Source: Oceanihabitans iliipiscarium (GTDB lineage Bacteria; Bacteroidota; Bacteroidia; Flavobacteriales; Flavobacteriaceae). From it: DNA of 64,000 nt. The number at the start of each line of letters is the position of its first letter. The first letter of the stretch is position 1. The position numbers were made by a program, and so were the translations under genes. Shown one piece after another: positions 1 through 9,400 of the stretch. The DNA is taken from positions 186,001 to 250,000 of the forward strand of contig NZ_JBHUOV010000015.1 in the NCBI RefSeq assembly GCF_042686125.1. Direction: 5' to 3'. The notes beneath the pieces are model-generated. The model was not told the DNA's origin. It saw only the letters and a list, made by a program, of their open reading frames with translations, and ran no database searches.

Positions 1-345
1 AGTTATTTTCCGTTTTTAATAACAGATTTAAAGACGAATACTTTTGTTGGGCTAGTAGATGTGAAAAACATAAATTGGGATTTACCTAAAGCAGAACTTG
101 GCTATTTTATTGATGCCAATTATAATAGAAAAGGAATCATGTCAAAAGCTCTTGGGTTGGTTATAGACCACCTCATTTTACATTATAAATTTAAGAAACT
201 ATTGTGTCGTATAGGAAGTAAAAACTTAGGGAGCATTCAAGTCGCTTTAAATAATGACTTCCTATTAGAAGGTGTTATTAAAAATGATTATAAAACCACA
301 AAAGGAGAAATCGTTGATCTAAAATATTATGGTAGAGTGTTTTAA
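1..345 (+). CDS. GNAT N-acetyltransferase, 5' part missing
   Basis: The reading frame is open from base 1, so the gene starts outside the window and only its last 114 residues are present. The segment GYFIDANYNRKGIMSKAL has the strand plus R/K-x-G-x-x-x-x-AL arrangement of GNAT motif A, which binds the pyrophosphate of acetyl-CoA. The C-terminal half (LCRIGSKNLGSIQVALNNDF, then LEGVIKNDY) matches the RimJ/RimL branch, which acetylates protein N-termini or small amines. The actual substrate cannot be told from this fragment. The internal GTG at 61 is not the start because homology-like sequence continues upstream of it. Confidence 0.85.
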   Translation, partial: SYFPFLITDLKTNTFVGLVDVKNINWDLPKAELGYFIDANYNRKGIMSKALGLVIDHLILHYKFKKLLCRIGSKNLGSIQVALNNDFLLEGVIKNDYKTTKGEIVDLKYYGRVF

Positions 346-427
346 GTGTGTTAAAACTTCTTAAAAATAGATGGCGTTGTTTTATAGTTTACTATTTTTA
401 TAAATAAACCAAAATCATTCAATCATT

Positions 428-1603
428 ATGAAATTTAAGGCAGTTTTACTTTTATTCTTCGTTTTTGCGTTTACGAGTTTTTCTCAGAAAAAAAATAATC
501 GAGAATTAAAGCATGTTACACTTTCTGGCAGTGGTTATGAGTTAGGTCTACAACATGGATCGTTGTTAAAATCAGAGATTGCTGAAATCGTATCTAAATG
601 GAAACAGAATACGACTCAAACTTTTCAAAAGGATTCTGATAGCATCGTAAGCGATTTCTTTAAATATGCACATTTTACTGAAGCTATAAAAAAATGGACT
701 CCAGAGTTGTATGAAGAAATTAGAGGAATAGCAGATGGCTCAGGTCAAGATTTTAATGACATTTTTATACTGAATTTGTTAGATGAGTTTTGGGTGTATA
801 TTGATGACCTCTCCAATCATCATTGCAGTGATGTTGGTGTTGCCTCAGTAAATGGAAGTCCGAGCTATATTGCTCAAAACATGGACATTGAAACGTACAC
901 AGATGGCTACCAAACTCTCATAACACTTCAACGACATGATAACAAACCAGAACAGCTCATCTTAACGCATCCAGGTTTAATTGCTTTAAATGGTATGAAT
1001 GAAAATGGAGTAGGTGTAGTTGTAAATACCATCATGCAATTAAAGGCTTCTTCTGAAGGATTGCCAGTTGCTTTTGTTATTAGACGTATTATTAATTCTA
1101 CAGATAAAGAGGATTTGTTAACATTTATTCAGTCTGTAAACCATGCTTCAGGTCAGAATTATATCATCGGAATTAGAGGTGAAGTCTATGATTTTGAAGC
1201 TTCAGCAAATGAAGTGGTAAGATATGATCCTAAAAATAAAAATGGCACAGTGTATCATACCAATCATCCTATTGTAAATACAGATGTTAAAGCGTGGTAT
1301 AAAAATTATAATCCTAATCTAAAAGATGAATCTTTACCACGAGCATCAAATAGTTATGTAAGATTAGATGCACTTAAAAGTCGAATGCTAAACAAATTCA
1401 CTATTAATGATGAAATCATTAAAGAGGCCTTAAGGTCGAAGGATAATGAAAAGCATCCTGTTTGTAATAGCAATACAGAAAATGCTTTCGGGTTTACATT
1501 TGCTTCAGTCGTTATGACTTTAACTGAAACACCTTATTTACAAATAACTGCTGGTCCTCCAGATGAATCAGAATTTACTCGAATTGATTTTAGCAAAAAG
1601 TGA
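428..1603 (+). CDS. Secreted C45-family Ntn-hydrolase (acyl-transferase/penicillin-acylase type)
   Basis: The 391-residue protein starts with a Sec signal peptide (about residues 1-20, ending SFSQ). Residues 32-45 (SGSGYELGLQHG) and the CSDVGVAS block with Cys133 match the C45 family of autocatalytic N-terminal-nucleophile amidohydrolases, typified by acyl-CoA:6-aminopenicillanate acyltransferase and choloylglycine-hydrolase relatives. In that family the Cys becomes the new N-terminus after self-cleavage. The following IAQNMD and the later GLIALNGMNENGVGVVVNT block are also typical. The likely role is hydrolysis of amides or peptides in the periplasm or outside the cell; the substrate is unknown. 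It stands alone and converges on the carboxylase operon. Confidence 0.85.
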   Translation: MKFKAVLLLFFVFAFTSFSQKKNNRELKHVTLSGSGYELGLQHGSLLKSEIAEIVSKWKQNTTQTFQKDSDSIVSDFFKYAHFTEAIKKWTPELYEEIRGIADGSGQDFNDIFILNLLDEFWVYIDDLSNHHCSDVGVASVNGSPSYIAQNMDIETYTDGYQTLITLQRHDNKPEQLILTHPGLIALNGMNENGVGVVVNTIMQLKASSEGLPVAFVIRRIINSTDKEDLLTFIQSVNHASGQNYIIGIRGEVYDFEASANEVVRYDPKNKNGTVYHTNHPIVNTDVKAWYKNYNPNLKDESLPRASNSYVRLDALKSRMLNKFTINDEIIKEALRSKDNEKHPVCNSNTENAFGFTFASVVMTLTETPYLQITAGPPDESEFTRIDFSKK

Positions 1604-1610
1604 TTATAAA

Positions 1611-3152
1611 CTATAACGGAATATTTCCATGCTTTCGCTTTGGTTTATTCACTTGTTTATGTTCTAGCATTGAAAAAGCTTTTATCAATTTACGCCTAGT
1701 ATCTTTAGGTAGAATGACTTCATCAATAAAACCGCGTTCTGAAGCACTGTAAGGGTTGGCGAATAATTCAGCATATTCAGCTTCTTTCTCTTTCCATTTT
1801 GCTTCTGGGTTTTCTGCAGATTTAATATCTTTTTTGAAAATAATTTCCGCAGCACCTTTGGCTCCCATAACAGCAATTTCAGCACTAGGCCAAGCAAAAT
1901 TCATATCAGCACCAATGTGTTTAGAATTCATGACATCATAAGCACCTCCATAGGCTTTACGCGTAATAACAGTAACCCTTGGCACTGTGGCTTCACTAAA
2001 AGCATATAATAATTTTGCACCATGAACGATAATACCATTCCACTCTTGATCGGTTCCTGGTAAAAAGCCTGGAACATCTTCTAATACTAATAATGGAATA
2101 TTGAAGGCATCACAAAAACGGACAAAACGTGCTGCTTTTTTCGAGCTATTAACATCTAAAACACCTGCTAAAAACATTGGTTGGTTGGCTACAACACCAA
2201 TACTTCTACCTCCTAATCGAGCAAAACCAACAATAATATTTTCCGCATAATTTTTATGAATTTCATAAAAAGAGTCTTCATCTATAATACCAGAAATTAC
2301 CTCATGCATATCGTAAGGTTTATTTGCATTATCTGGAACTATATTAGATAAACTATCTCGTTCTTCAATTTTAAATTCAAAGGGTAGAAGCGAAGGGCTT
2401 TCAGTATTATTTTGAGGAAGATAACTTAGTAGTTTTTTTATATCTTCTAAGCATTCGACATCATTTGATGCAGTTATGTGAGCAACTCCAGATTTACTAG
2501 AATGCGTACTTGCGCCACCTAATTCTTCAGAAGTGACTTCTTCATTCGTTACCGTTTTTACGACATTAGGACCAGTAACAAACATATAACTGGTATCTTC
2601 TACCATAATGGTAAAATCAGTCATTGCTGGTGAATAAACAGCGCCACCAGCGCATGGTCCCATGATGGCAGAAATTTGTGGAATCACTCCAGAGGATTGT
2701 ACGTTTTTATAAAAAATATCGGCATAACCTCCAAGCGAACGAACCCCTTCTTGAATTCGTGCACCACCAGAATCGTTTAAACCAATTAAAGGCGCTCCAA
2801 CTTTAAGCGCTAAATCCATAATCTTACATATTTTTTCAGCGTGTGTTTCTGATAAAGACCCTCCAAAAACAGTAAAATCTTGGGCAAATACATAAATGAG
2901 TCTTCCATGTACTGTACCATAGCCAGTCACAACGCCATCACCATAGAATTTTTGGTTTTCCATACCAAAATCTTTAGTTCGATGAGTAACCAAAGCACCA
3001 ATTTCTTCAAAAGAGCCTTCATCTAAAAGATAGTGTACACGTTCTCTAGCTGTTAGTTTTTTCTTCTCGTGCTGCTTGTCTATTCTTGCTTGTCCACCAC
3101 CTAAATATGCTGCAGCTAATTTTTCGTTGAGATTTTTTATCTTATCTTCCAT
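1611..3152 (-). CDS. Acyl-CoA carboxylase carboxyltransferase (beta) subunit, propionyl-CoA type
   Basis: This 513-residue protein has the crotonase-fold carboxyltransferase architecture of PccB and methylmalonyl-CoA decarboxylase alpha subunits. Visible blocks are the N-terminal KLTARERVHYLLDEGSFEE, the acyl-CoA oxyanion-hole segment NDSGGARIQEGV, GPCAGGAVYSPAMTDF, and the C-terminal biotin-binding segment AYGGAYDVMNSKH followed by AVMGAKGA. It transfers the carboxyl group from carboxybiotin to propionyl-CoA or a related acyl-CoA. It is the last gene of a three-gene operon with biotin carboxylase and biotin carrier genes, 7 bp after the former. Family length is about 510-520, so it is complete. 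Acetyl- versus propionyl-CoA preference is inferred from family resemblance only. Confidence 0.9.
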   Translation of the reverse strand: MEDKIKNLNEKLAAAYLGGGQARIDKQHEKKKLTARERVHYLLDEGSFEEIGALVTHRTKDFGMENQKFYGDGVVTGYGTVHGRLIYVFAQDFTVFGGSLSETHAEKICKIMDLALKVGAPLIGLNDSGGARIQEGVRSLGGYADIFYKNVQSSGVIPQISAIMGPCAGGAVYSPAMTDFTIMVEDTSYMFVTGPNVVKTVTNEEVTSEELGGASTHSSKSGVAHITASNDVECLEDIKKLLSYLPQNNTESPSLLPFEFKIEERDSLSNIVPDNANKPYDMHEVISGIIDEDSFYEIHKNYAENIIVGFARLGGRSIGVVANQPMFLAGVLDVNSSKKAARFVRFCDAFNIPLLVLEDVPGFLPGTDQEWNGIIVHGAKLLYAFSEATVPRVTVITRKAYGGAYDVMNSKHIGADMNFAWPSAEIAVMGAKGAAEIIFKKDIKSAENPEAKWKEKEAEYAELFANPYSASERGFIDEVILPKDTRRKLIKAFSMLEHKQVNKPKRKHGNIPL

Positions 3153-3159
3153 ACAGATT

Positions 3160-4599
3160 TTAGTTAGGTAAGCGTAATAATTTTTGATCTTCTATATATT
3201 GTTTTACTGCAATAAGTGCAGCAATATAAGCTTCTTCTTCCTGTTTACTTTTTAACGCTTCAGGCGAATAGTATTTCTTTACAAAATGTGTATCAAATTG
3301 TCCTGAACGGAAAGCGTCATGCTCACAAACAAAACTTCCAAAAGGGAGAGTGGTTTGTATACCTTCAATATGATAGTTATTTATTGCTTTTAGCATCAAT
3401 TGTATCGCTTCATCTCGCGTTTCTCCATAAGTGATTAATTTCGATAGCATAGGATCGTAATAAATAGGAATATCCATACCTTCTTCAAACCCGTTATCGA
3501 CACGTATATTTTTACCAACAGGTAATTGATAAACTTCTAAATTCCCAACGCTAGGTAAAAAATCATTTAAAGGATCTTCAGCATAAACGCGCAATTCTAA
3601 GGCATGTCCTTTAATTTTTAAATCGTCTTGTTTAATAGGAAGTTCTTCACCACGCGCAACACGTATTTGTAATTCTACTAAATCGGTTCCTGTAATAAGT
3701 TCGGTAACAGGGTGTTCGACTTGTAAGCGTGTGTTCATTTCTAAGAAATAGAAGTGATGCTCATCATCTAATAAAAACTCTACGGTTCCTGCGCCTAAAT
3801 AATCACAAGATTTTGCGACTTTAATGGCTGCTTCTCCCATTTTTGCTCTTAACTCCGGAGTTAGAACAGATGATGGTGCTTCTTCTACAACTTTTTGATG
3901 ACGACGTTGAATACTGCATTCGCGTTCAAAAAGGTGAACAACATGGCCATGAGCATCTGCCATGACTTGAATTTCAATGTGTCTTGGTGAGGTAACATAT
4001 TTTTCAATAAAGACTGAACCATCTCCAAAAGCAGACGTTGCTTCGCTTATTGCACGATTCATCTGAGATTCAAAATCGGCTGCTTTATCAACGACTCGCA
4101 TACCTTTTCCGCCTCCTCCAGCAGAAGCTTTTATTAAAATGGGAAAACCAATTTCATGAGCAATATTTTTAGCTTCAGTAATATCTGTTATGGCTTCGTC
4201 GGTTCCTGGAACCATAGGTATATCATAGACTTTTACAGCTTCTTTAGCGGCAAGTTTACTTCCCATAATTTTAATGGCCTTAGATTTTGGACCAATAAAA
4301 GTAATGTTGTTTTCTTCACAAGCTTCAGCAAAATCAGCATTTTCAGAAAGAAACCCATAACCCGGATGGATCGCATCAACGTTAAGTGATTTAGCTACAT
4401 TTATAATTTTATCACCTAATAAATAGGATTGGTTTGATGGTGCTTCTCCAATTAAAACCGCTTCGTCAGCATATTTTACATGTGGTGCATTTCGATCAAC
4501 AGTAGAGTAGACAGCCACTGTTTTAATGCCCATTTTTTTAGCTGTTCGCATCACACGTATAGCAATTTCACCTCTATTGGCTACTAATATCTTCTTCAT
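3160..4599 (-). CDS. Biotin carboxylase subunit of acyl-CoA carboxylase
   Basis: The ATP-grasp enzyme carboxylates biotin with bicarbonate and ATP. Seen in order are the N-terminal ILVANRGEIAIRV, the ATP-binding glycine loop KASAGGGGKGMR, the biotin carboxylase signature EMNTRLQVEHPVTE, and the C-terminal ELRVYAEDP. I take the ATG at 4599, giving 479 residues and one base between it and the stop of the carrier gene; the open frame reaches a TTG at 4614, but the family starts with MKKILVANRG. There is no carrier domain at the C-terminus, so it must work with the separate 161-residue carrier encoded just upstream. Confidence 0.92.
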   Translation of the reverse strand: MKKILVANRGEIAIRVMRTAKKMGIKTVAVYSTVDRNAPHVKYADEAVLIGEAPSNQSYLLGDKIINVAKSLNVDAIHPGYGFLSENADFAEACEENNITFIGPKSKAIKIMGSKLAAKEAVKVYDIPMVPGTDEAITDITEAKNIAHEIGFPILIKASAGGGGKGMRVVDKAADFESQMNRAISEATSAFGDGSVFIEKYVTSPRHIEIQVMADAHGHVVHLFERECSIQRRHQKVVEEAPSSVLTPELRAKMGEAAIKVAKSCDYLGAGTVEFLLDDEHHFYFLEMNTRLQVEHPVTELITGTDLVELQIRVARGEELPIKQDDLKIKGHALELRVYAEDPLNDFLPSVGNLEVYQLPVGKNIRVDNGFEEGMDIPIYYDPMLSKLITYGETRDEAIQLMLKAINNYHIEGIQTTLPFGSFVCEHDAFRSGQFDTHFVKKYYSPEALKSKQEEEAYIAALIAVKQYIEDQKLLRLPN

Positions 4600-4600
4600 A

Positions 4601-5086
4601 TTATTCAAATTCAATTAATAGTTGATTTTTATCTACAGCATCACCTTTATTTATAGCAATAGATTTTATAACACCATCTCTAGGCGCTGTTAAAACATTT
4701 TCCATTTTCATAGCTTCAAGGATTAAAAGCGCATCATCTTCTTTTACTTCTTGTCCTTTTTTTACGTTAATTTCAAGTATGAGTCCTGGCATTGGCGCTT
4801 TTATTTCATTGACTTTTTTTGTTGCTCCAACTTCAAAACCCATTTGTTTTATTAATGAATCTAAATTATTGAAAATGTTTACATTATAGTTGTTGTTATT
4901 AACTTTTACTTTATATGTTTTTGTGTTGAAATTTGCTTCAGTAATTTCAGCTTTAAAGCTTTTGTTTTCTTGAAGGACATGAAATTTAGAAGGCGATACT
5001 TCTATGGCATCAAGTGCAGAAAATTGTTCCGATGAAATATCAAATTCTGAAGCGTTATTGACTTTGACTTTATAAGATTTAGACAT
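4601..5086 (-). CDS. Biotin carboxyl carrier protein (biotin/lipoyl attachment domain)
   Basis: The 161-residue protein ends in a biotinyl domain (about residues 93-161) with the canonical EAMKMEN motif; Lys127 is the biotinylation site. The N-terminal ~85 residues resemble the BT linker region of propionyl-CoA carboxylase alpha chains rather than AccB of the fatty-acid enzyme. It is the first gene of the operon and shuttles carboxybiotin between the biotin carboxylase and carboxyltransferase encoded next. The upstream gap to the PrsW gene is 44 bp, so the promoter must lie there or further upstream. Confidence 0.92.
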   Translation of the reverse strand: MSKSYKVKVNNASEFDISSEQFSALDAIEVSPSKFHVLQENKSFKAEITEANFNTKTYKVKVNNNNYNVNIFNNLDSLIKQMGFEVGATKKVNEIKAPMPGLILEINVKKGQEVKEDDALLILEAMKMENVLTAPRDGVIKSIAINKGDAVDKNQLLIEFE

Positions 5087-5130
5087 ATTATTCTAATTTG
5101 GTGTAAATATAAATATTAAAAATTCAAAAA

Positions 5131-5814
5131 CTAAGAGACTTTAAATCTTGAATTATCAGAATGTGTATTAATGGCTTTTTTTGATAAGTACAATCCAATA
5201 AATAAAGAGATAAATGCGCCAACCCAAATACCAGGAATGAACTCTAAAAATAGAAAGAAATCGTAGGCACCATGAAAGAGAATAGCAAAGAATAAACCAA
5301 AGAGATTTAGTAATTTTTTATGCTTAGAGAATTTCGCTTTCCCCATAAAATAACCCATTATTACTGCAAATGTGGCATGTGCAGGAACTGCTGTAAAAGC
5401 TCTTAATAATGCAGTTTGAACACCACTTTCCAGAACATACATGATGTTTTCTGTAGCAGCAAAACCCATAGAAACCATTACAGCATATACAATACCATCA
5501 AATTGTTCGTTAAATTCTTTTTTAGGTTGAGCAAAATAACGCACAATAATGTATTTGCTAAATTCTTCAATCAGCCCAACGATTAAAAATGCCTTTATAA
5601 AGAGTTGTACAATACTTTTGTTATCTTTTATTTGTATAGGAATAGTGTAATCGGTCAATACATATAAAACTGTAGTAATAATGATACTTACAATAGCACC
5701 TAATAAAAAACTAAATAATAATAGGCGTTTAGGTTCTTTATCATATTTGTCTTTGTAGTATATGTAAAGAATGATTATAAAAACTGGTGCTACAGCTAAG
5801 GCAAGTAATTGCAT
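5131..5814 (-). CDS. PrsW-family intramembrane metalloprotease
   Basis: The 227-residue polytopic membrane protein has about seven hydrophobic segments and the three PrsW/CAAX-like signatures: LIEEFSKY (EExxK, about residue 83), HATFAVIMGY, and HGAYDF near the C-terminus. These glutamate and histidine residues form the zinc site in this family. PrsW of Bacillus cleaves an anti-sigma factor, but no anti-sigma gene is adjacent here, so a signalling role is only a family-based guess. It starts 15 bp after the Nudix gene and is probably cotranscribed with it. Confidence 0.88.
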   Translation of the reverse strand: MQLLALAVAPVFIIILYIYYKDKYDKEPKRLLLFSFLLGAIVSIIITTVLYVLTDYTIPIQIKDNKSIVQLFIKAFLIVGLIEEFSKYIIVRYFAQPKKEFNEQFDGIVYAVMVSMGFAATENIMYVLESGVQTALLRAFTAVPAHATFAVIMGYFMGKAKFSKHKKLLNLFGLFFAILFHGAYDFFLFLEFIPGIWVGAFISLFIGLYLSKKAINTHSDNSRFKVS

Positions 5815-5828
5815 GTTTAGGAGAATAG

Positions 5829-6383
5829 TTAGGTTTTAAGTTTTTGCTTAATCGTATTTAAAACAAAAACATAATAGTTGAAGTTCGATTTTATAAAATG
5901 ATTATTTGTTTCACTGTGATGTAATAAATTTTCAAATTCATTAAAACGGACTAGTTTTAATTCTTCTACCTCATTTTTTTGAGGTGTAAGCTGACTAATA
6001 TCTTGAACTAATTCAGCGATAAAAGTATGATGAAATTCGTTGTCCTGAATACCATTGTCATAAGTCTGAAAACATGGAAATACGCCTATTTTTTCTAAAT
6101 GCTCTTCATTAACCAACAGCCCAATCTCTTCTTGCGTTTCTCGAATAGCAGCTTGTTTTATGGTTTCGCCAGCATCTACATGACCAGCAACTGAAACATC
6201 CCAAAGTAATGGACAAATAGCTTTTAAAGCTGAACGTTGCGCTAATAAAATTTCTCCAGCTTTAGTATATAACCACACATGAGCTGTGTTATGATAATAT
6301 CCTTTTGCATGAATTAAGGATTTTAACTCAGAGTTTCCAGTAGGAAATCCATCAGATGTTATGATATCAAGAAGTTCGATAAT
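5829..6383 (-). CDS. Nudix hydrolase with no conventional start codon at its N-terminus
   Basis: The Nudix box is visible as GHVDAGETIKQAAIRETQEEIG (GxxxxGExxxxxAxxREQxEExG form, residues about 70-92 of the full frame), so the protein should hydrolyse a nucleoside diphosphate-X compound; it resembles the IDI-like/YfcD branch. Sequence related to the family N-terminus (LLDIITSDGFPTGNSEL) continues upstream of the first usable start, a GTG at 6278, up to an in-frame TAA at 6384-6386. The codon directly after this stop is ATT, exactly where a sister fragment at 12222 has ATG. The gene therefore uses ATT (range given here), uses GTG at 6278 and loses 35 residues, or is decaying. The catalytic core itself is intact. 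Confidence 0.75.
   Translation of the reverse strand: MIELLDIITSDGFPTGNSELKSLIHAKGYYHNTAHVWLYTKAGEILLAQRSALKAICPLLWDVSVAGHVDAGETIKQAAIRETQEEIGLLVNEEHLEKIGVFPCFQTYDNGIQDNEFHHTFIAELVQDISQLTPQKNEVEELKLVRFNEFENLLHHSETNNHFIKSNFNYYVFVLNTIKQKLKT
6271..6347. repeat. 77-bp near-identical patch, copy A (inside the Nudix gene)
   Basis: Bases 6271-6347 match 12110-12186 in the same orientation at 75 of 77 positions; the only differences are CC at 6301-6302 against TT at 12140-12141. The homologous bases on the upstream-coding side of the patch (codons 1-12 of the Nudix frame) agree at only about half of positions, so the edge is sharp. The patch encodes the FPTGNSELKSLIHAK to NTAHVW part of the protein. 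Confidence 0.95.
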
Positions 6384-6448
6384 TTAAAATAATTAAATAT
6401 TAAATAATTGTATCTTTAAGCAACTAACCTTAAACCAATACATTTATT

Positions 6449-9400
6449 ATGATTAAAAAGTACTCTTTTTTATTGACAATACTTGGATTATTATTGTCAA
6501 TATTTTCTCAGGCTCAGAATACAAATATACAATGTAGTCCAGTTACTGAGAATTTTAAATCTGTTAAGTTTTGTGAAAATGAAAATCATTATAGTCAAGA
6601 CAAATCTGGCAATAGAATACATAGTCTAGAGAATGAGTTTATAGATCGTTTCGGGAATAAGTTTCATAAAAAAATTAATAAAAATATTAATGAAGCTGGA
6701 AGAGCAGTAACTGACACACCTGATTATATAAGTCCAGATGGACTTTTCGCATTGTATTTAGCTGATCCTGATGGTGTTGTAAATGAAGATAACTTTACCA
6801 CATTAAACAGTCAAGGTGATGCATATAGAAATGTATTAGCTCAATTATTTGCAGATGTAGAAAGCCTCATTATTGAAAATGGAGCAGCAAGTATGGAACC
6901 TGTTAAATTTGAAATTCGCTCTTTTTCAGCTACAGATGGTCCGTTAGGTGCAGCCTCTTCTTACTATGATACTGCTGGTTTTCCAGAAGGATCAGTAATC
7001 GCAGGCAATGTATGGAAGGCAATTAATTCTGGAGTTAATGACCCAAATGAATGGGATGGTTATATAAGGATTAATTTTAGTTTTAATTGGTTTACAGATT
7101 TTAATAACCCAACAAGTATAAGTAATGAAGTAGATATGTATGGTGTATTGCTACATGAACTCATGCATGCGCTAGGTTTTGCATCAGGAATTGATGCAAG
7201 TGGATCACCAGAACTTGGTTTTTACTATCCTTATGATACACTTTTAAAAACGGAATCTGGAACGGATGTTATTGTTAATAGTGGAAGCATTTGGAGCTTT
7301 AATCCAGCGCTAAATACTAGTCTTTTAACATCTGGGTGTGAATCACCAGTTACTGGTATCAGACTTGGAGATGCAAATTTTCCTGTTTTTGCACCTGATA
7401 CATTTTTCCCAGGAACCAGTTTGAGCCATATTGATAGAAATGATGATTGTTTGTTACCATCTGATGAATATTTAATGGGTCCTGGTACTGGATCAGGAGA
7501 AACTAACCGCTTAGATGTTGATCAGATTAATGTGTTATGCGATTTAAACTATTTAGTTTCTAATAGTTATGGTCATGCTAATGTTGTAGAGTTTGGTAAT
7601 CCTGCTATTGTCACTAATGTATCTAATGTAAATGTTCTTAATTTACCTGGATGTAATCCAGTTGTTTTTGGAGGAGATGATATTCCAAATATAGGAGTCT
7701 TCGATAATTGTGATGATACAATTGTACAAATAAATGAGGCAGATTTACTGAATAATGATACGGGTTCAAATCTTAGCGTTTCAAATCTCACAGACCCAAG
7801 TGGTAATGAGTTAATAGTTGATAGTGGTGTTGCTCCGAATAGAATTTTTCTATATAACCCGACGTATCCAGATTTAGGGACTGTGCAATTGCGCTACCAA
7901 CCTATGGATGATCAAGGTAATTTCGGTAATTATACTTATGTAGATATTGAAATTATTGCTTGTCCAGGAGCAGAATTTGGTTGTACTAATAGCGACCCTT
8001 GTAATCTCATTTGTAATCCACATATTATTCATGAAACATTAGATTCTGATTCTGCTTGTCAATACCTTAATAACATTCCTATTGGATGGCGTCTGGCATT
8101 TTCCACTCCAGATTGGTTACCAGATAATCCAAGCTGTGAAAATACTTCTACAGGTATTAGAAACTATAATGTATTACCAGGTGATTTTGGTGGACGAATA
8201 TCATTTGGTGGAGGTATTAATGAAGTGAATAATGGAGAAGTTGATATGTGGACAGAAGGCATTTCTACTTCAGTTAAAAGTGTTCAGCCTAATACTAAAT
8301 ACCTTTTATCTTATCATAAGAACGATGGAATAAACACTAATCTGGAAGGAAATATTACAGGAGGAAGACGTCTTAGTTATGCTATTGGATTAAATGTAAC
8401 ATTGAGTAAACCTTTTGGTAGTTTTCCTTCATCTACAGCTGATTCCTATTACTATCATGATGTAGCTACTGGAACATTTACAGATAGTAATACTAATATT
8501 GAAGACTTTGAGAATAATCATACTAATATATTAGTTGATAATACCGTAACTCAAAATTGGTCACAAACAGTAGTTAGTTTCACATCGCCTGCCGATATAG
8601 AAAATGAATTTTTGAATTTTTCGCATCCAGTAAATGGTGCGTTTTATAGTTTAGGTATTGATTATCCAACAATTACCTCTCTTTATATCCTAGCTATTGA
8701 TGGAGTAGAATTAATTGAAGACCGTCTCCATCAAACACCAACTAATTATTTAGTTGATTGCGGGACTACACATACTATAGGAATTGATTTATGTGATGTA
8801 ACTAATATGCAATATCAATGGTGGGATGTGACAAACCCTGGAACTCCAGTTCGGTTAACCGATTTAGTTGATTCTTCAGGTGATTACGATGCAGATGGAA
8901 TTCTTATTACAAACCCTGCTACTCAATATAATATTGAAAGTGTCAATGCCAATGGTTCTCAAATAGTATTATCTGATATATTAGGACCAGTGAACTTGCA
9001 ATTAAGGCGCGTTTTCCCAGTTACATTTGGAGGTGATTCTAATTTAGTAATTAATAATAATCTTACTGCTGCAGATTCTATTGTAGATGTTGCAGTTTCT
9101 ATTAATTCAGGAGGAATACCTGCTGATGCTGGATTTTCTAGTAGCCTAAACCTTAGTAATTGCTTATTTAGTTTTCAATCTAATGAGACATATGATATGC
9201 ATGAATGGGATTTTGGTGATGGTACAGTAATATCAGGTGTTGGAACAGATGATAATTTTGTCAACCCAACACATGGATATGCATCTGGTGGATCTTATCT
9301 AGTAACACATACTGTAAGTAATGAATGTGGAAGTATTTCAAGTACACAGAGTGTTTTTGCGTTTTGTACACCTCCACCTTGTACTAATTGTGAATCCGTT

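Noticed and set aside
428..1603. Beta-lactam resistance function for the C45 hydrolase
   Set aside because: Family membership covers many amide substrates. No resistance context is present, so substrate cannot be assigned.
4156..4389. Plus-strand open frame within the biotin carboxylase gene (and other similar antisense frames, e.g. 7573-7791, 10648-10887, 54583-54879)
   Set aside because: They lie fully within well-supported genes on the other strand and show no family likeness.
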